From Capsicum annuum (taxonomy: Eukaryota; Streptophyta; Magnoliopsida; Solanales; Solanaceae), in contig NC_061121.1 in assembly GCF_002878395.1 (NCBI RefSeq), positions 48,954,126-49,018,125 on the forward strand: DNA of 64,000 nucleotides, in the 5' to 3' direction. Shown here in pieces: positions 34,554 through 47,400 of this stretch. Below the pieces are notes generated by a model, which saw only the letters and a program-made list of their open reading frames with translations, was not told where the DNA came from and made no database searches. The position numbers and the translations under genes were made by a program. Each line of letters opens with the position of its first letter. Within the stretch, counting starts at the first letter, position 1.

Positions 34554-35720
34554 CTAGCGCTGACCTCCAGCAATACTAGATGATGCACCCAAAGGAGGAG
34601 CTGGGCAACCTAAAGGAGCTGGTGAACTATTAGCCTGAGTTTGGGGATGAATATCTCTGTATCCCTTCTTAGCATGCAGATAGTATCTTACGTTGTGACC
34701 CAACTTACCACATCCAAAATAACCTTTATGACCAGCCAAACACTCACCAAGATGATTCTTACCACACTTAGCACACTGGGTATAATTGGGCCTACCACCC
34801 ACACTACTCTGAGATCTGGATATAAAAGACTTACCCCACCGCTCTTACCTATTTCTGGGAATAGAAGCACTGGCTAAAGACGGTGCAAGCATAGATGAAT
34901 GATTTTCAAACTGAGAATAATTTCCTCCTCCAGACCTGTTCTAACCACGATCAAACTGCCCTATTCTAGCCCCCATATTTACTCTCTCTCTCTCTTTTTT
35001 TTATATTTTTTACCACAATCTGTTGAGCATGCATCATCAATATAGAAAGGTCCATGTATCTATTGAGCATAGTAGTCCTATACTCCTTAACCACCAAATC
35101 GAACACATCGATCACAAACTTACTCATGTTTGACCTAGGGTGAGCTATCTGATCAGGGTCATACTTAGACAACTAATTGAACTTGAGGAAATATTCCTTC
35201 ACTATCATGGAGCCCTACCTCAGGTTTATAAACTCTTCTATCTTAGCTTCCATCATCTCAAGAAGGAAGAATTTGTCTAGGAATACATCTTGAAATATCT
35301 GCCATGTCATAAGAGCTGCATTCTTGCCTCTACTCTTCATCCACATCACCACCCAATCATAAGAAATATCCTTTAGTATATAGGATGTCAATTCTAACTC
35401 TCTTCTTCAGAAATATGCATCATTTAGGTGATCTTCTTTACCTCATCAAGATATAGTTGTGGGTCCTCACCTGCTTTCGACCCAAAGAATTTTGGCGGGT
35501 TTTTTCACATGAAATCTCAAATCCTGGATATAGCTAAATTCTTATCCTACTAAGGATGGACTACAGCCTAAAGAGTACCTTAAAGATTAGCTTTCATAGC
35601 TTGGGCTAGCATCTGAAAATCTGCCTGAAACTTTGCATGTGACACATTCTCATTCAGAGGATCTGCGGGCTGAGGTGGCTGGTTATCTTTACTATGGTCA
35701 TTAGCTCTATTGGGAGGCAT
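34554..35720 (-). pseudogene. Gypsy copy B gag
   Basis: Minus-strand start at 35718-35720 (MPPNRANDHSKDNQPPQPAD). 34966-35172 and 34554-34802 carry the C-terminal gag and the zinc knuckle region (CAKCGKNHLGECLAGHKG, then YFGCGKLGHNVRYY). The knuckle lacks both its first Cys (Tyr) and its last Cys (Tyr), so it should not bind zinc. The sequence between has stops and a TC-rich run near 34980. Confidence 0.82.
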
Positions 35721-35912
35721 AATATGTCATAAAAGATCATGAGTTAATATCATATAGAGATAGTTGTAAGGATGATAGATTATGAAAGAAAAAAAGGATT
35801 TTCCTAAAATACTCCATAGCCTCTTGCTCATAGATGTGGCACGCTTCCCACTGATAATCAAGACTCTATGTAACATGGATTTTCTGACTCCCTAGTAATC
35901 TCTAAACCTTAC

Positions 35913-35924
35913 GCTCTAATACCA
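35913..35924 (-). other. Primer binding site, copy B
   Basis: Minus strand TGGTATTAGAGC, one mismatch from the initiator-Met-tRNA site TGGTATCAGAGC, four bases after LTR 3. Confidence 0.75.
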
Positions 35925-35928
35925 AGTT

Positions 35929-37030
35929 TGTATTCCTCAAAATCTAGTTCCTGAGATGCCACACGGTGCTCCAAACTTTAAGTAGTCCCGAGCTAACCAT
36001 GGCTGCCTTCTAACACATCTGAATCTCAATATAGGGAAATATAAGCATAAATAATAATGAAAGGTGGAAAACTATCTGAATATATCTGAAAGTACTAATC
36101 TCATCAATTTGATTAAAAAAATTCTAAAAATCTGAATGCTAACTCAAAGGTCTAAATCTGAATCTAACAGTCCAACAAGCCTCCATTATCTGAATCTAGA
36201 GAGTTACTAGGACAGGCCCCAATTGACTCAACTGTCTGAAATGAGAAGACATATCTACTAGTAACTTAGAAATCTGAATAGCTAAGCCCTCAAAACTATG
36301 AGGACTCACCAACTGTAGGGATTTAGATAAGATGATCAAAGATCAATCACACTGCTGAGATAGAGCACTTGTACCTACGTTATGAGATAATGTAGCACAT
36401 AGACATATATGTAGATCAGAACTTTGAAGATGTACTGAGTATATGGGGATGCATGCAGTAAGTAAAAAACATCATCACGATTTATAAAATCATGTATGCT
36501 AAATGTAAATGACTCACATAAGATTGAGAAATATGAAGTATGAAAGTCAATATCATGAATAACAAGGCATATAATCTAAATCTTGTGGTCATTACACTTA
36601 GTTTTGAAATCTGTATTCTATTCTCATTCTCAAATCATATAGGATAAGTGGAATCTATAAGTCTGTATAGAAAATACTTTGTCGTTTTATCGGAAGGGAA
36701 ATTCTTTCAAAACTGTTTTGTAAAGAAGATGTTTCAAAGCTTTGGGGTAAAACATTTCATATTAAGGGAGGTTTTCTTAACCGACATAAATCATACGAGC
36801 AACATGGAGTGCAATGTCTCATCCTCCTAAGGAAGAAACCTTACGTTGGGGAGAGGTAGCATACTCTTACCAGGGAGTATAACCTACCCATGTGATCGAT
36901 CACATGCTAAATCTGCCATCCATATCTAATGGAAATAAATCTGAATTTATAATTACATTGGCTACTTAGTTCTAGGAAAGTAGGATGCGCAAAACCCACA
37001 CTTCCCGCTCAGTGCTAAATATTACTCCCT

Positions 37031-37064
<34 letters not shown>

Positions 37065-38829
37065 AAAACATTAAATATCCTCATTTATTCCACACCGGAT
37101 GACCCAAGAGCCCGCCACTAGAATCCAATTTCTGTATGCCTATTATGAATCTGCACCCCCTGAAAGAAAGAATAAGGGACTTACTTCTTTCTTGACAAGG
37201 ATCCTGAATAAATCGCACATGCTCCAAGGACTTCGCTTTTCCAAAGAATTACTGCAGCTTTCCCACTCCCTTTGATTATCATATACAAAAAGGTCTCTTC
37301 CACAGATCTCAGGCATTTCTTTCTTATGCGGTAAAGACAGAGTCACTGAAGGCGTGCTTTGTATTGTTCGAATTCTTAATAATTTGAACTGGGGCTTAAT
37401 GCAACTTTATATATATATATATGCTCACTTTGTTGGAAATACACTTTTGAAAGCTACCATAAGGTTTTATCTAAAACCAAATATGCATTGATCTAATATA
37501 AACTGTACTCAAATCTGTAATTTATTTCTATAAACTATATAAATTCTGAAAATTGGATTCCATAGCTAAACTGAGGATCCAAAGATCAAATACTATTTAT
37601 ATAACTAAAAATATGCTAATCTCAGGGTGCTTAAAAGCACAAGTTCTTGAAGTATCAATACTCATATTTGGGCCTAATAACCCATGCTTCGAACTCATAT
37701 AAATTCATAGTAAATCATCATGCTTAATATGCTTCTTGAAAATCATCAAAAATATCAAGATAGTAAAATCAACAATCTCAATAGCATGCTTAAACTCAAT
37801 TTGAAAAAATCTGGAAATTTGCATTACATGTATAAATATATGAAATTAGTCATGTAATTCAACATTCAATCACTTGAAATCTCATAATCTTCAAACTATA
37901 TAAATTGGGGATAAACCCTAACTTCAATTTCATAAGTGATCACTTAAAATTCAGAAATTTATAATTTAAAACAAATTTTGGGCACAAGGACGAAAGGATT
38001 GTCCTTTTTGAAACCCCGCATACCTTAGATAATGAACTAGATGCACAAGCTTGCTTTTTGAGACTCTATTCACACTCTTGAATGAAGATTCCTGAAGCTC
38101 TTGGTCTAGGGATCTTAAATCTTGAATCAATTTGGAGAAAGGATGGTGGAATCTTGATTTTCTTGGAGATAAATGTTGAAGCCTAGGGTTTTGGATGAGA
38201 GTAATTTTCATGAAACTTAGCATATAATGCTTCTAAAATGGCTTTAACCCCGTGTTTGGATGGATTGGGAGTTGGGGAAAAGTCCAAAATACCCCCCTTC
38301 AACTCCTGAACGAAACTGGAAAAATAAAATAGGGCCCCAATTTTTAGCCTTGGCGCGACACGCCACAATCGCGCAAAGCCACTGAAAAATACCAACTGGG
38401 AATTGGGCAGACTCCACGACACGGGGTCATCACGGTGCCCCTTTGCAATACCATTTTGGCACATGGCGTGATGCTCCATTATCATGCTGGACCTCTTAAA
38501 TTTGACCAAGGAAAAATTAGCCCTCTCCACAGTGCGCTAATATCGTGGAGGGCCACTGAAAATGACAATTAGGAATTAACACTACTCCGCGATGCGCTAA
38601 GTGTCCAAATGATGGTGTTTTATGATTGGGACTTAAAATAGCCATAACTTCTTACCCGATTATCGGATTTAGGCTAATCTTATATCGTTGGAAAGCTTAT
38701 TCAATTTCCTAAACCATGGATAGTTCAAATCTATACAATTCCACATAAATTAAACATCATTTATTCTAAAAGATATTCCTTAGCATTTTTTGGGACGAGT
38801 TTAAGCTAGGGAAATTGTGGGGTATTACA
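35929..38829 (-). repeat. Gypsy array LTR 3 (5' LTR of copy B) with insertion
   Basis: The + strand begins TGTATTCCTC and ends GGGGTATTACA. It is longer (2901 bp) because about 370 bp of unrelated sequence is inserted in its TA tract. Hairpin-unit array at about 38350-38600; donor-like AAGGTATGCGGGG on the minus strand near 38014-38026. Confidence 0.9.
37041..37410. other. Foreign insert inside a TA tract of LTR 3
   Basis: In LTRs 1 and 2 the sequence TTATTATATATATGCTCACTTT is continuous; here it is opened by about 370 bp of more balanced composition, bordered on both sides by long (TA)n runs. The insert has a minus-strand open frame of 67 codons (37143-37346; MTLSLPHKKEMPEICGRD, then SLEKRSPWSMCDLF) that I cannot place. 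There are no terminal inverted repeats. The look is of DNA captured during repair of a break in the TA tract. Organellar origin is possible but unproven. Confidence 0.65.
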
Positions 38830-38834
38830 GCAAG

Positions 38835-41800
38835 TTGGGACCAGGTTCTAGACTTTGCTCCTTTAAAATTATTAAAGTTCTTACTGCTTAGCATTAATCC
38901 ATTCAGCATCTTTAAGGGCTTTATTTACCTTTTTAAGCTTAATTTGGGATATAAAAGCTGAGAAAGCAATAAAGCTCTTTGTTTGTACCCTTATTTGCAT
39001 CCCAGATTCTAATGGAGAGGTCAGATTTTTAAAGAGGGTATGACGAATTATGCTTCCAATTTGATCTTCTTGATTGGGGTATGTTGGGACCAGGTCCTTG
39101 AGTGTTTTGATCTTGTTCTTCTTGATGTGACTCATCTATGTTAGGATTCAGCAACTAAGGACATAATTCTTCACCTTTTTCTTCATATACATATGTATTA
39201 TCTTGAGCATTTTTTCTTGAACCTTAGCTTTAGCTAAACCGTCCCCTTGAATAGGAATAAGTTCCTCCATATTTGAGTCTTTACTTTCAGTAGGATTCTT
39301 CAAATTTCTAGATTCATCAAAGATAACATGCACACTTTCTTCCACATACAAGGCCCTTTTGTTATAGACTTTGTAGGCTTTACTAGTTGAGGAGTATCCT
39401 ATAAATACAACTACATGAATCTTGGAGTCAAACTTTACCAGCTCATTCTTGCCATTGTTTATAACAAAGTACTTGTAGCCAAAGGATCTGAAATAATCAA
39501 GTTTTGGCTATTTGTTAAACAGAAGTTCATAAGGAGTCCTGTTGAGAAAGGATCTGATCAGCCATCTATTGGTAACATAGCATGTAGTGTTGACTGCTTC
39601 TGCCCAAAAAATCTTTGGAAGACCAATATTTATCAACATAGTTCTGGAAATATCAATCAGTGTCCTGTTCTTTCTTTCAATCACTCTATTTTGTTGTAGA
39701 GTTCTTGAAGCTGAGAAAATGTGACCAATACCATTTTTAGCATAAAATTCTTCAACTTTGACATTCTCAAACTCTGTTCCATGATCAGATCTGAACCCTG
39801 CTATTTTGTTGTTCAGATTTAGTTGAATTTGCTTGACAAAGTTCACCAATACTTCATAAGTTTCATCCTTGGTTCTTAGGAACATAGTCTGAGTGAATCT
39901 AGAGTAGTCATCCACAATAATAAAACATATTTCTTCCATCATCTACTTTGTACTTTGACTGGTCCACATAGGTCTATGTTTAGAAATTCAAGGGGTCATG
40001 TGGTACTAACATGCTTCTTCTACTTGAAATAAGATCTAGTTTGTTTTTCTTTAACACAATCATCACAAAATCTGGTATCTAAGAACTACAACTTTGGAAC
40101 ACCACGGACCAGGTTCTTTAACTCTAGTTTGTTAAAAAGAGAGAAGCTTACATGTCCCAATCTTATGTGACATAAATTAGCATTGTCACTTTGAGCACTT
40201 AAGCATATCAATTCACATTCAGACACTGAGTACACGTCAGCCACATACATGTTCATGCATTTTTTATCCCTTAGAATAACATTCCCAATTTTCAAGCTAG
40301 CTATAGTACTTTAATCAGACAGGTTTTACTTCATTTCTTTTGTCACAAATTTGGAACACACTCAATAGACTGTACTTTAGGCCACTCACGTAGTACACAT
40401 CTTCAATAGCATGATTAAGGATTTTTTAATCATTCCAACACCAAGAATAGAACCTTTCTTTCCATTTTCAAAAGAGACACTTTCACCTTAAAAGGCCTTG
40501 AGTGAGAGAAAACGGTCAGTTCTACCAGTCATGTTCTTAGAGAATCAACTGTTCATCAACCAACTTTCACTACTTTCCCTTACTCCCACATGTATTGAGA
40601 CATAATTTTTTAGATTTGGAACTCCATTTGAGTTTGAGTTCCCAATAGGGAGATAAAGGTAATCATAGCTTTCTTTGTCCAGTCAGGCAATCTATCCCTT
40701 ATAAACTTTTCCAGGAGACCAGGTCCCCTTTTAAGTGACTACATCTACTAAGCATACTTACCAAATTTCATCAAAGATTTAAGCCTTACTTGACAACCAT
40801 CCTTTTTGTGACCATTTCTTCCATAATGGGTACATAAAGGATTGTTAACCAAAGGAACGGGTTTGATTTGACATTTGGGAAAGGGATTACTGTGTTTACT
40901 GCCAAGGCCTCTACTATTATCCATTCCTTTACTATTTAGATTAGCTAGGATCTATGAGGAGGTAGTCTATTTCAAATATTTGTTAAAATCCTCTCTAATG
41001 CGGACCATGTCCCTTTCCAACTTATTATTCTTCTCAAGAGCAACCATAAGTAGCTTTTGAGAATTCTTCAACTTCTCCCTAAGTTCAAGTTGTAGATTGA
41101 TAGCCTCTTTTTTTCCTTTACCCTTAGATTTAGCTAACTTTCACAACTTCTTCATTATCTCCTTGTTTTCAGAATTTAATTTTAGAGAATGTTCTTCTAG
41201 TTCAGACAACCCAATAGTTAGGATTGGTTTTTATATTCCAGATTTTCTACCTTGTCTTCAAGTAAATCCTTCTAGCAATAAGGTCATATACAGAGTCAAT
41301 TGGGACACTTGAAAGTTTCTTTAACTTTTTAAGAGTATAGATACTCAAATTTTGCTTAATGTTAAAGGGAGTTACCTCTTCTTTTTCATCATCATCTGAT
41401 TTGACCATAAGAGCAAAGAGAGAATTATAGTTAGTTTCAACATCTTCCACAGCCAACATAGAGGCATCTGCAGGATTTTCAGATTCATCTAAATACTTGA
41501 TGAGTCTCTCCGAATGGCTAAGGCTTGCTTCACCATATATTCAACTGCAATTTTTATTCTAGACTTGTCGGAGATCTGATTCATATTCTTTGCTTTGTCT
41601 CCTCCTAACTTTTTCACCTTACTCTCCCATGACTTAGGCAAAACTCCCAATATCTTCCTTACTTATTTATTAAGTGTAATCACTTCACCTAAATAGTGCA
41701 ATTCATTTGTGATTGAGGTAAATCTAGTGTGCTTTTCCCGAATTACTTTACTTTCCTTTATGGAGAAGGTTTCATATTGAGTGGTTAGCATGTCTGCCTT

Positions 41801-42064
41801 AGATTCCTTGAATTGACTAGTTCCCTCATGAGCAGACTTTAAACAATCATAAATATCCTTTGTACTCTCAAAGGTAGAAATGTGATTGTATTCATCTGGT
41901 CCTATTCCAAAAACCAATAACTTATTAGTCGTGAAATTATTTTCAATCTTTTTATGATCTTCATTTTTAGAAATCAGCCTTATTATTTCACCTTCCTTAA
42001 CTTCCTTCACAAGAACATGAGGTCCATCAAGTATCACATCCATTAGCTCACTATTTTCAGTCAT
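38835..42064 (-). pseudogene. Copia gag, integrase and RT start
   Basis: On the minus strand: gag of the UBN2 type at 41663-42064 (LLVFGIGPDEYNHIS, HEGTSQFKESKADMLTTQYE) and 41247-41459; a zinc knuckle near 40795-40845 (CTHYGRNGHKKDGC, second Cys now Tyr); GAG-pre-integrase at 40086-40295 (NANLCHIRLGHVS); integrase core at 39508-39942 (VDDYSRFTQTMFLRTKDE, FRSDHGTEFEN, QQNRVIERKNRT, PYELLFNK), 144 codons open, with D and E catalytic positions present; the integrase-RT linker at 39148-39351; and the RT start at 38881-39135 (NQEDQIGSIIRHTLFKNL, ALKDAEWINA). The frame is cut at 38835 by the gypsy array. Stops separate all pieces. Confidence 0.88.
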
Positions 42065-42212
42065 GATAAAATCATATATTCTTATTTTCCACCAACCATA
42101 GAATAGACCATTGAACCAAGATGTTTTGGAGGTTGATTATTCTTCCTCTAGATTTGGTAGTGCAACCATGATAAGGATCCACTCTAGGTGTTAACTATTT
42201 AGAGTGAACCTC

Positions 42213-42224
42213 GCTTTGAGACCA
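42213..42224 (-). other. Copia primer binding site
   Basis: Minus strand TGGTCTCAAAGC next to the 5' LTR matches 10 of 12 bases of the initiator-Met-tRNA site TGGTATCAGAGC. Confidence 0.6.
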
Positions 42225-42226
42225 AT

Positions 42227-42892
42227 AGTCGAATTAGAGGGGTTCATCAACACTACGGGACCAGGTCCTTAACAAATAATAAATGATAGTAAAATAGTAG
42301 CATAACATAAATGGTTAAAGTAAATCAATGTAAATAATTTTTACGTGGAAAACTCCTTGCTCAAGAAAGGAAAAGAACGCCCTGTCCTCACAGGCTTTTA
42401 CAAGCTCCACTATAATCAAAGTCAACTCTGATTGCAGACTCTAAATAGACTTAACTTTAAGTCCTAAGGGTTGCAATACCTCTACAACAAGATTTCGCAA
42501 GACAACTCTATCAAAACTCTCTCTAAGTCAACTAACTCTAGCCAACACAGCTTAGGCTCTACCTAAGAACAACTCAAAAATAAAGAGAACAATGAAACTA
42601 ATAGCAATAAATATTCCAGATCTTGAGCGAAAAGGATTTTTTCCATCTCCACGAGAATTATCATATTGCAAAAACTATTGAACAATATTTCTTCCTTTTG
42701 TATAGATAGGAGTGTAGGAATCTTGATAAAAAATTGATTGGACTAGGTGTCTATTTCAGTACATTGTGCCCCTGCACAGTATTTGTGGTACAGGACAAAA
42801 CTGTGCAGAGTATGAAAACTGTCCTTCTATGACCCATGTAGTGAACCTGTTCCTTAAGCAGCATGTAGTCATCATCAAAACATGAAACAACA
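42227..42892 (-). repeat. Copia 5' LTR
   Basis: It is a homologue of 13850-14559, 666 bp. On the minus strand it begins TGTTGTTTCATGTTTTGATG. Right flank ATATC is the target-duplication partner of GTATC at 13845. Confidence 0.85.
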
Positions 42893-42897
42893 ATATC

Positions 42898-43497
42898 CTG
42901 ATACTACTATAACATATTTGTATCTTTAAGATATATAAGGTATTTATTGAGGTGTGGTGTCATCATCAAGCAAATATTTTATCATCTAGAATTTAAGTTT
43001 TGTATTAAATAATTTGAAATAAACATGCAACGCATATGTTCATAGACTAGTATTTATCATACATAAGTAGACAAAGAGAGAAGAGAGCAAGCAAAATATT
43101 TAACCTTTCATCGTAAGATGTTACCTGCAAAATTGAAACAGTACCGAATAAAGACATATGAATGAAATTTAACTTGGAACCAACAAATGTATACTAAGAC
43201 AAACGCATAAACATACACTAAATTAATTTAATTGTTAATTTTAATTGGAGATTAAAAGTATCCTATGAACAGAAGAAATGATGACCAAAATGAATGCAAA
43301 AGTTGAAAAGACATAATCACGCATATGTAGTAATTATTAAGTTTAATCAGAGATAAAGTTTAATATAACCAAATCTAATGGGATGGTAGAGAAAATATTG
43401 CAAAAAAAAAAAGAACAAAGAAAAAATCCAAAAAATAAAGAAAAAAGATAAATAGCATTTTTTTATTTTAAGACATCCTTCCTAAAAATAAAAAGAT
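42898..43497. other. AT-rich sequence, no gene seen
   Basis: Lies between the copia 5' LTR and the gag-protease element, and should contain that element's 3' LTR. I could not match it to the 5' LTR at 52181, so the 3' LTR is either absent or beyond recognition by eye. Confidence 0.4.
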
Positions 43498-44492
43498 AGA
43501 TGTTCCTACAAGAAGCATCTTTGGGATCAAAAACAAACTTTAATCCTCTAAGAAGATCAAGAATCATTATAAGTATATCCAAAAACATCAATAAGAAATT
43601 ATCAACCAAAATGAAGTCAAATTAAGCTCTTTTACTAGATCACATCAATCTTTAAATGACTTGTTATCACATTTTAAGAATAAAATATTAGCATAATCCA
43701 ACAAGAACAGATCTTCAAAAAGATGCATAGAATAAGTTAGAAAATTAATACTAAGACTAGCATCAATCAATTCACTTTCATGTATAGGCTCGCCATTTTC
43801 TTCCCACATTGCATCCCATAGTGGATTATCATATACCTTGTAGCCTTTAAAAATTGCTACTTTATCAACTTCACCACAAGTATCACTATGTTCATCATTG
43901 AAATTCGTCATGTCATCTTTAAACAAAATATTATCTTTAATGAGAGAAAAATCAATATACAATGAAGAATTAAAGCATTTAAATTTGCTCTCAAAATGAC
44001 AAATGTCATCCTTCATAAGGTTATCAATGATATGATATCTATGAGTGAAACAAAAACTAAGATCAATATTATTAAGCACACTCCAAGAATCACTTGTTTG
44101 ATCCTCAAACTCATTAATCTGCACATTATTGGTTGGCAATAATTTAATCTCACAAGAATCAACAAGTTTGGTTTCACACTTCAACTCAACTAGTATAGTA
44201 AAGTCAAAATACAATAAATAATCACTATCTTCAACAAGACAAACATCACCACCATCATGAATTTCATCACGAAGAAAGGATTTATCTTGCTCAAAATAAG
44301 AATGACTTTCATCTAAATCAAAATTCCTTTTAAGCTCACTTAAAGAAAATATAACATTAGAGTTAGTCACTTTACCTTGAAATGCTCCTATACTTTCTTC
44401 TTTATCTTTGTCTTTATAACTCAAGCTTACTTGAACAATAGAAGAAGTAGCAGGTATCTCCACCAACTCTTGAATCTTCAATGGTGTAAGGC

Positions 44493-47400
44493 TGTAAGAC
44501 CCTGTAAAGTCCTAGTCCACTTCAATCCTATATAACATGACAAAAGAGGTCCCAAACTTAGAAAAAAATCTAGCAAAGTGTTAAAACTTAGTCTCATTTT
44601 GACCTTAATATTTCTATGGTTTTATTTTTTATTTTTTCAGCCTTAGATTGTCAATTTTTAAACTTATTCATGATCAGGGTTATCTATTAGTGAACGCCCC
44701 ACATTTCGGATTAGAATAAAAATCGTCATTCATATGTGTAGATGTTCCAAAAACCTCGAATCCTATGTAAATTTAGTGTGTTAATCAATTAGATAGTGTG
44801 GGAATATATTTAAGCATCAATTTAGATCATATAGGTCCCCTAACTCAAGGACAAGTTGAAAGTTTTCCTATCGTTCAAGTTTTAGTGAGCGTCAAAACAT
44901 GGGTCAATTTTAATCGACCATAACTCCATGTATATATCGAATTAGAGGATCTACTATATTTCAAATAAAAGATCATTGAATTAGCTTTCCAACGATATCA
45001 ATTTCACCCAAATCCAATATTGGATCAAAAATTTATATCCATTTTACTCCAGTATGTCAGCCTAGAAAATGAGTGACAACATGAGCTGACGACTTATCAC
45101 AAGTCTGACAGCTTATCAGCCCATGTTGTCAGGCTTAGACAGAAACCCAAAAATTCCAGCTCCTAGGTGATGACCTGGGCTGACGGGTTATCACATATTT
45201 GACGGCTAATCAATCTTGGTCGTCAACTGATAATTTCAGCAACGGGGAAGTAATTTTGTAGGGGTATTTTGGTATTTTTTCCTCACCCTAAACCTTACCC
45301 CCACGACATAAAACACCAAAAATATGTATTTAGCTATTGTTATTTAGTTTCAAAATCTCTTAATTCTCTTTGTTCTAAAGAACAAACTTAGGGTTTCTTC
45401 TCAATTAACTTCAAGATCCTATCACACTCTCCACAAGATATTCAAGATTTAAGATTCCCAATCCAAGGACATTCAAGAAAGGTCAATTCTCTTTCAAGAT
45501 TCAATCACTAAGGTATGTGTAGTGTTCATACATGGATTCCTTTCATCTATGGAGTTCAAAAACCCTCTTTTAAACTACGAATCATGAAGTTATCTTGTGG
45601 GTTGATTATGTTTGTGTGATTGATTGTTATGCAACTCCCAAGTTTAAATCTTTATGTGATTTTATGAAATTAGGATGACATAAAAATTGAAATATATGAA
45701 TTGTGGGTGGTTTGAATCATTAATGTGATGAATATGCCTATGCCACAAGGTGTGTATGCAAGGTGTTTGATAAAATACCTAAGAGACTAGAAATCATGTA
45801 TTATAGCTAAATAGAACTTAAATGACAAGTTCATGCTCTATTCCTTATGATTCTACATGAGTTCCATACTAATTGTTGTGCATTGTTTTTGTGATATGGA
45901 ATGCTCATGAAATTGAAGTTATGTAAGTATTTACATGTTATACGCATTCCCTTGTATGTATATGGTGTTGAGAACCATGTGTAGTATGAAATCCCCTACT
46001 TATGGTATTATGAATTGTGGATGTTATTCCTATGATCAAGAAGTATCATGTGTGTTTGTTTCCTTCCATCGAGTCCTGGGGGTACTAGTACCCAAAAATA
46101 TAGTTGTATGCCTAGAGTCGAGTCAGTCTTAAGTTAATCTCAGTCATGCTATGATTAGTAGAACTCAGTCAATTACAGAATTCAGAACTCTCAGACAGTT
46201 ATAGAACTTAAGAAATCTCAGTAATTTAAGCATCGCTATCATTCCGGCTTCAGTTTAGTACTCAGCTCAGATCTCAGTAGCATTCAAGAAATCAATTCAG
46301 AATTTAGTATCATTCAGTTAGATAATAGATTCAGTAGTATTCCGTCAGATAACGAAACCAAGTGGACTCAGTCTTCTTAGTCAAGTAAGAAATCAGTAAT
46401 AGCTTCAGTTCAGTTCAAGTATAAGTTCTAAGAATCAGTTCAGAGTCTTTTAATTGGGAGTAAGAGCTAGCACCGAGCGAGTGCAGGTATGGAGGCTCCC
46501 CGTCAGAGAGGCAAGTCATTAGGAGCAATCCCTGAACTCTAAAACTGCATAGCCAGCACAGAATGTAGGAGTCACCCGTCAGAAATAGATTTATCACTTG
46601 TCAAAGAGGCTTGACTATTATACTGCCTTAGGCTTGACTTCCTATGAGGGTCACGCATCAAATAGGCTTGACCAGAGAGGTTGGCACAGTATTGACATCC
46701 TTCAAGCTGGGGTTACAGGTTGGACCCCACCAGTTCAGATTTGGGGCATGTCGGTTAAGTGAGAACTCCCATGGTTATAGTTTTAGTATCAGTCTTCAGA
46801 GTAGAACACAGAAATCAAAACTGTTAGATACAGTTATCAATCTTAGTAACGAACTCAGATAGTTCCACAAATTCATAGACCACCCACTAGATAGTCTTGG
46901 TCTAATATAAAGTTATTCAGTATCAGTACTTACAGAGGTCACCCATTAGATAGGCTTGATCTTAGTCTCAGATTCAGTTGAGTATTCTCAATATCAGTTC
47001 CAGAGATCACCCGTTAGTTAGGCCTGATCTCAAGCTTAGTAACTTTTAATCATTATTAAAAGATATAGACTGTCAGACACAGTCGCTCAGTATTAGTTAT
47101 ATCAGTTATGCTGATCATCACAGTCATATCAGTTATATCAGTCATCATAACTCACATTATCAGTATTCAGTTTCAGGACTATTAGTCATAGTCAATCAGA
47201 CCAGTTCTTTATAATTTGAACTATCAGAAATAGTCATTCATTTATTCAGTAATATAGTATTAGTTCCTCACTTAGTAGTGACTTACATATTAATATCAGT
47301 AAACTCAGTCATTTAGTATCTCAATATCAGTACACTCATGCTATCAACATTCAAACTCAGTAGTCAGTATCACCACGAGTTCAGTTATAGTTACTTATGC

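Larger units (their letters stand above)
21276..38829 (-). mobile_element. Tandem Ty3/gypsy (Tekay/Del-type chromovirus) array: LTR-int-LTR-int-LTR
   Basis: Three LTRs (21276-23380, 28397-30918, 35929-38829) alternate with two internal regions (23381-28396 and 30919-35928), all in minus orientation. The outermost LTRs are flanked by GAAAG (21271-21275) and GCAAG (38830-38834), a 5-bp duplication with one mismatch, and the interrupted copia RT frame resumes correctly outside. So the array occupies a single insertion site. Each internal region has a tRNA-iMet-like PBS next to its 5' LTR and a PPT next to its 3' LTR. Domain order gag-PR-RT-RH-IN with a C-terminal chromodomain identifies the chromovirus branch. 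Confidence 0.92.
13850..42892 (-). mobile_element. Ty1/copia (SIRE-like) element, split by nested gypsy insertions
   Basis: Its two LTRs (13850-14559 and 42227-42892) are clearly related, and the flanks give a 5-bp target duplication with one mismatch (GTATC at 13845, ATATC at 42893). Reading on the minus strand the order is PBS, gag, GAG-pre-integrase, integrase, RT, RNase H, an extra downstream frame with a coiled coil, polypurine tract and 3' LTR. Gag-IN-RT-RH order defines Ty1/copia. Without its two insertions (17178-19542 and 21276-38829) the element is about 9.1 kb. That size and the extra frame after pol suit the SIRE/Maximus lineage (inference). Every frame is broken. Confidence 0.88.

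Noticed and set aside
27182..34877. Several + strand open frames of 60-90 codons across the gypsy interiors
   Set aside because: They are antisense shadows of gag and integrase on the minus strand.
37143..37346. Reading the LTR 3 insert as a mitochondrial gene
   Set aside because: I could not match it to any mitochondrial or plastid gene from memory, so only an unassigned insert is reported.
43080..43140. TTTTGCAG acceptor-like site on the minus strand followed by an open stretch
   Set aside because: A single splice-like motif without a donor or homology is expected by chance.
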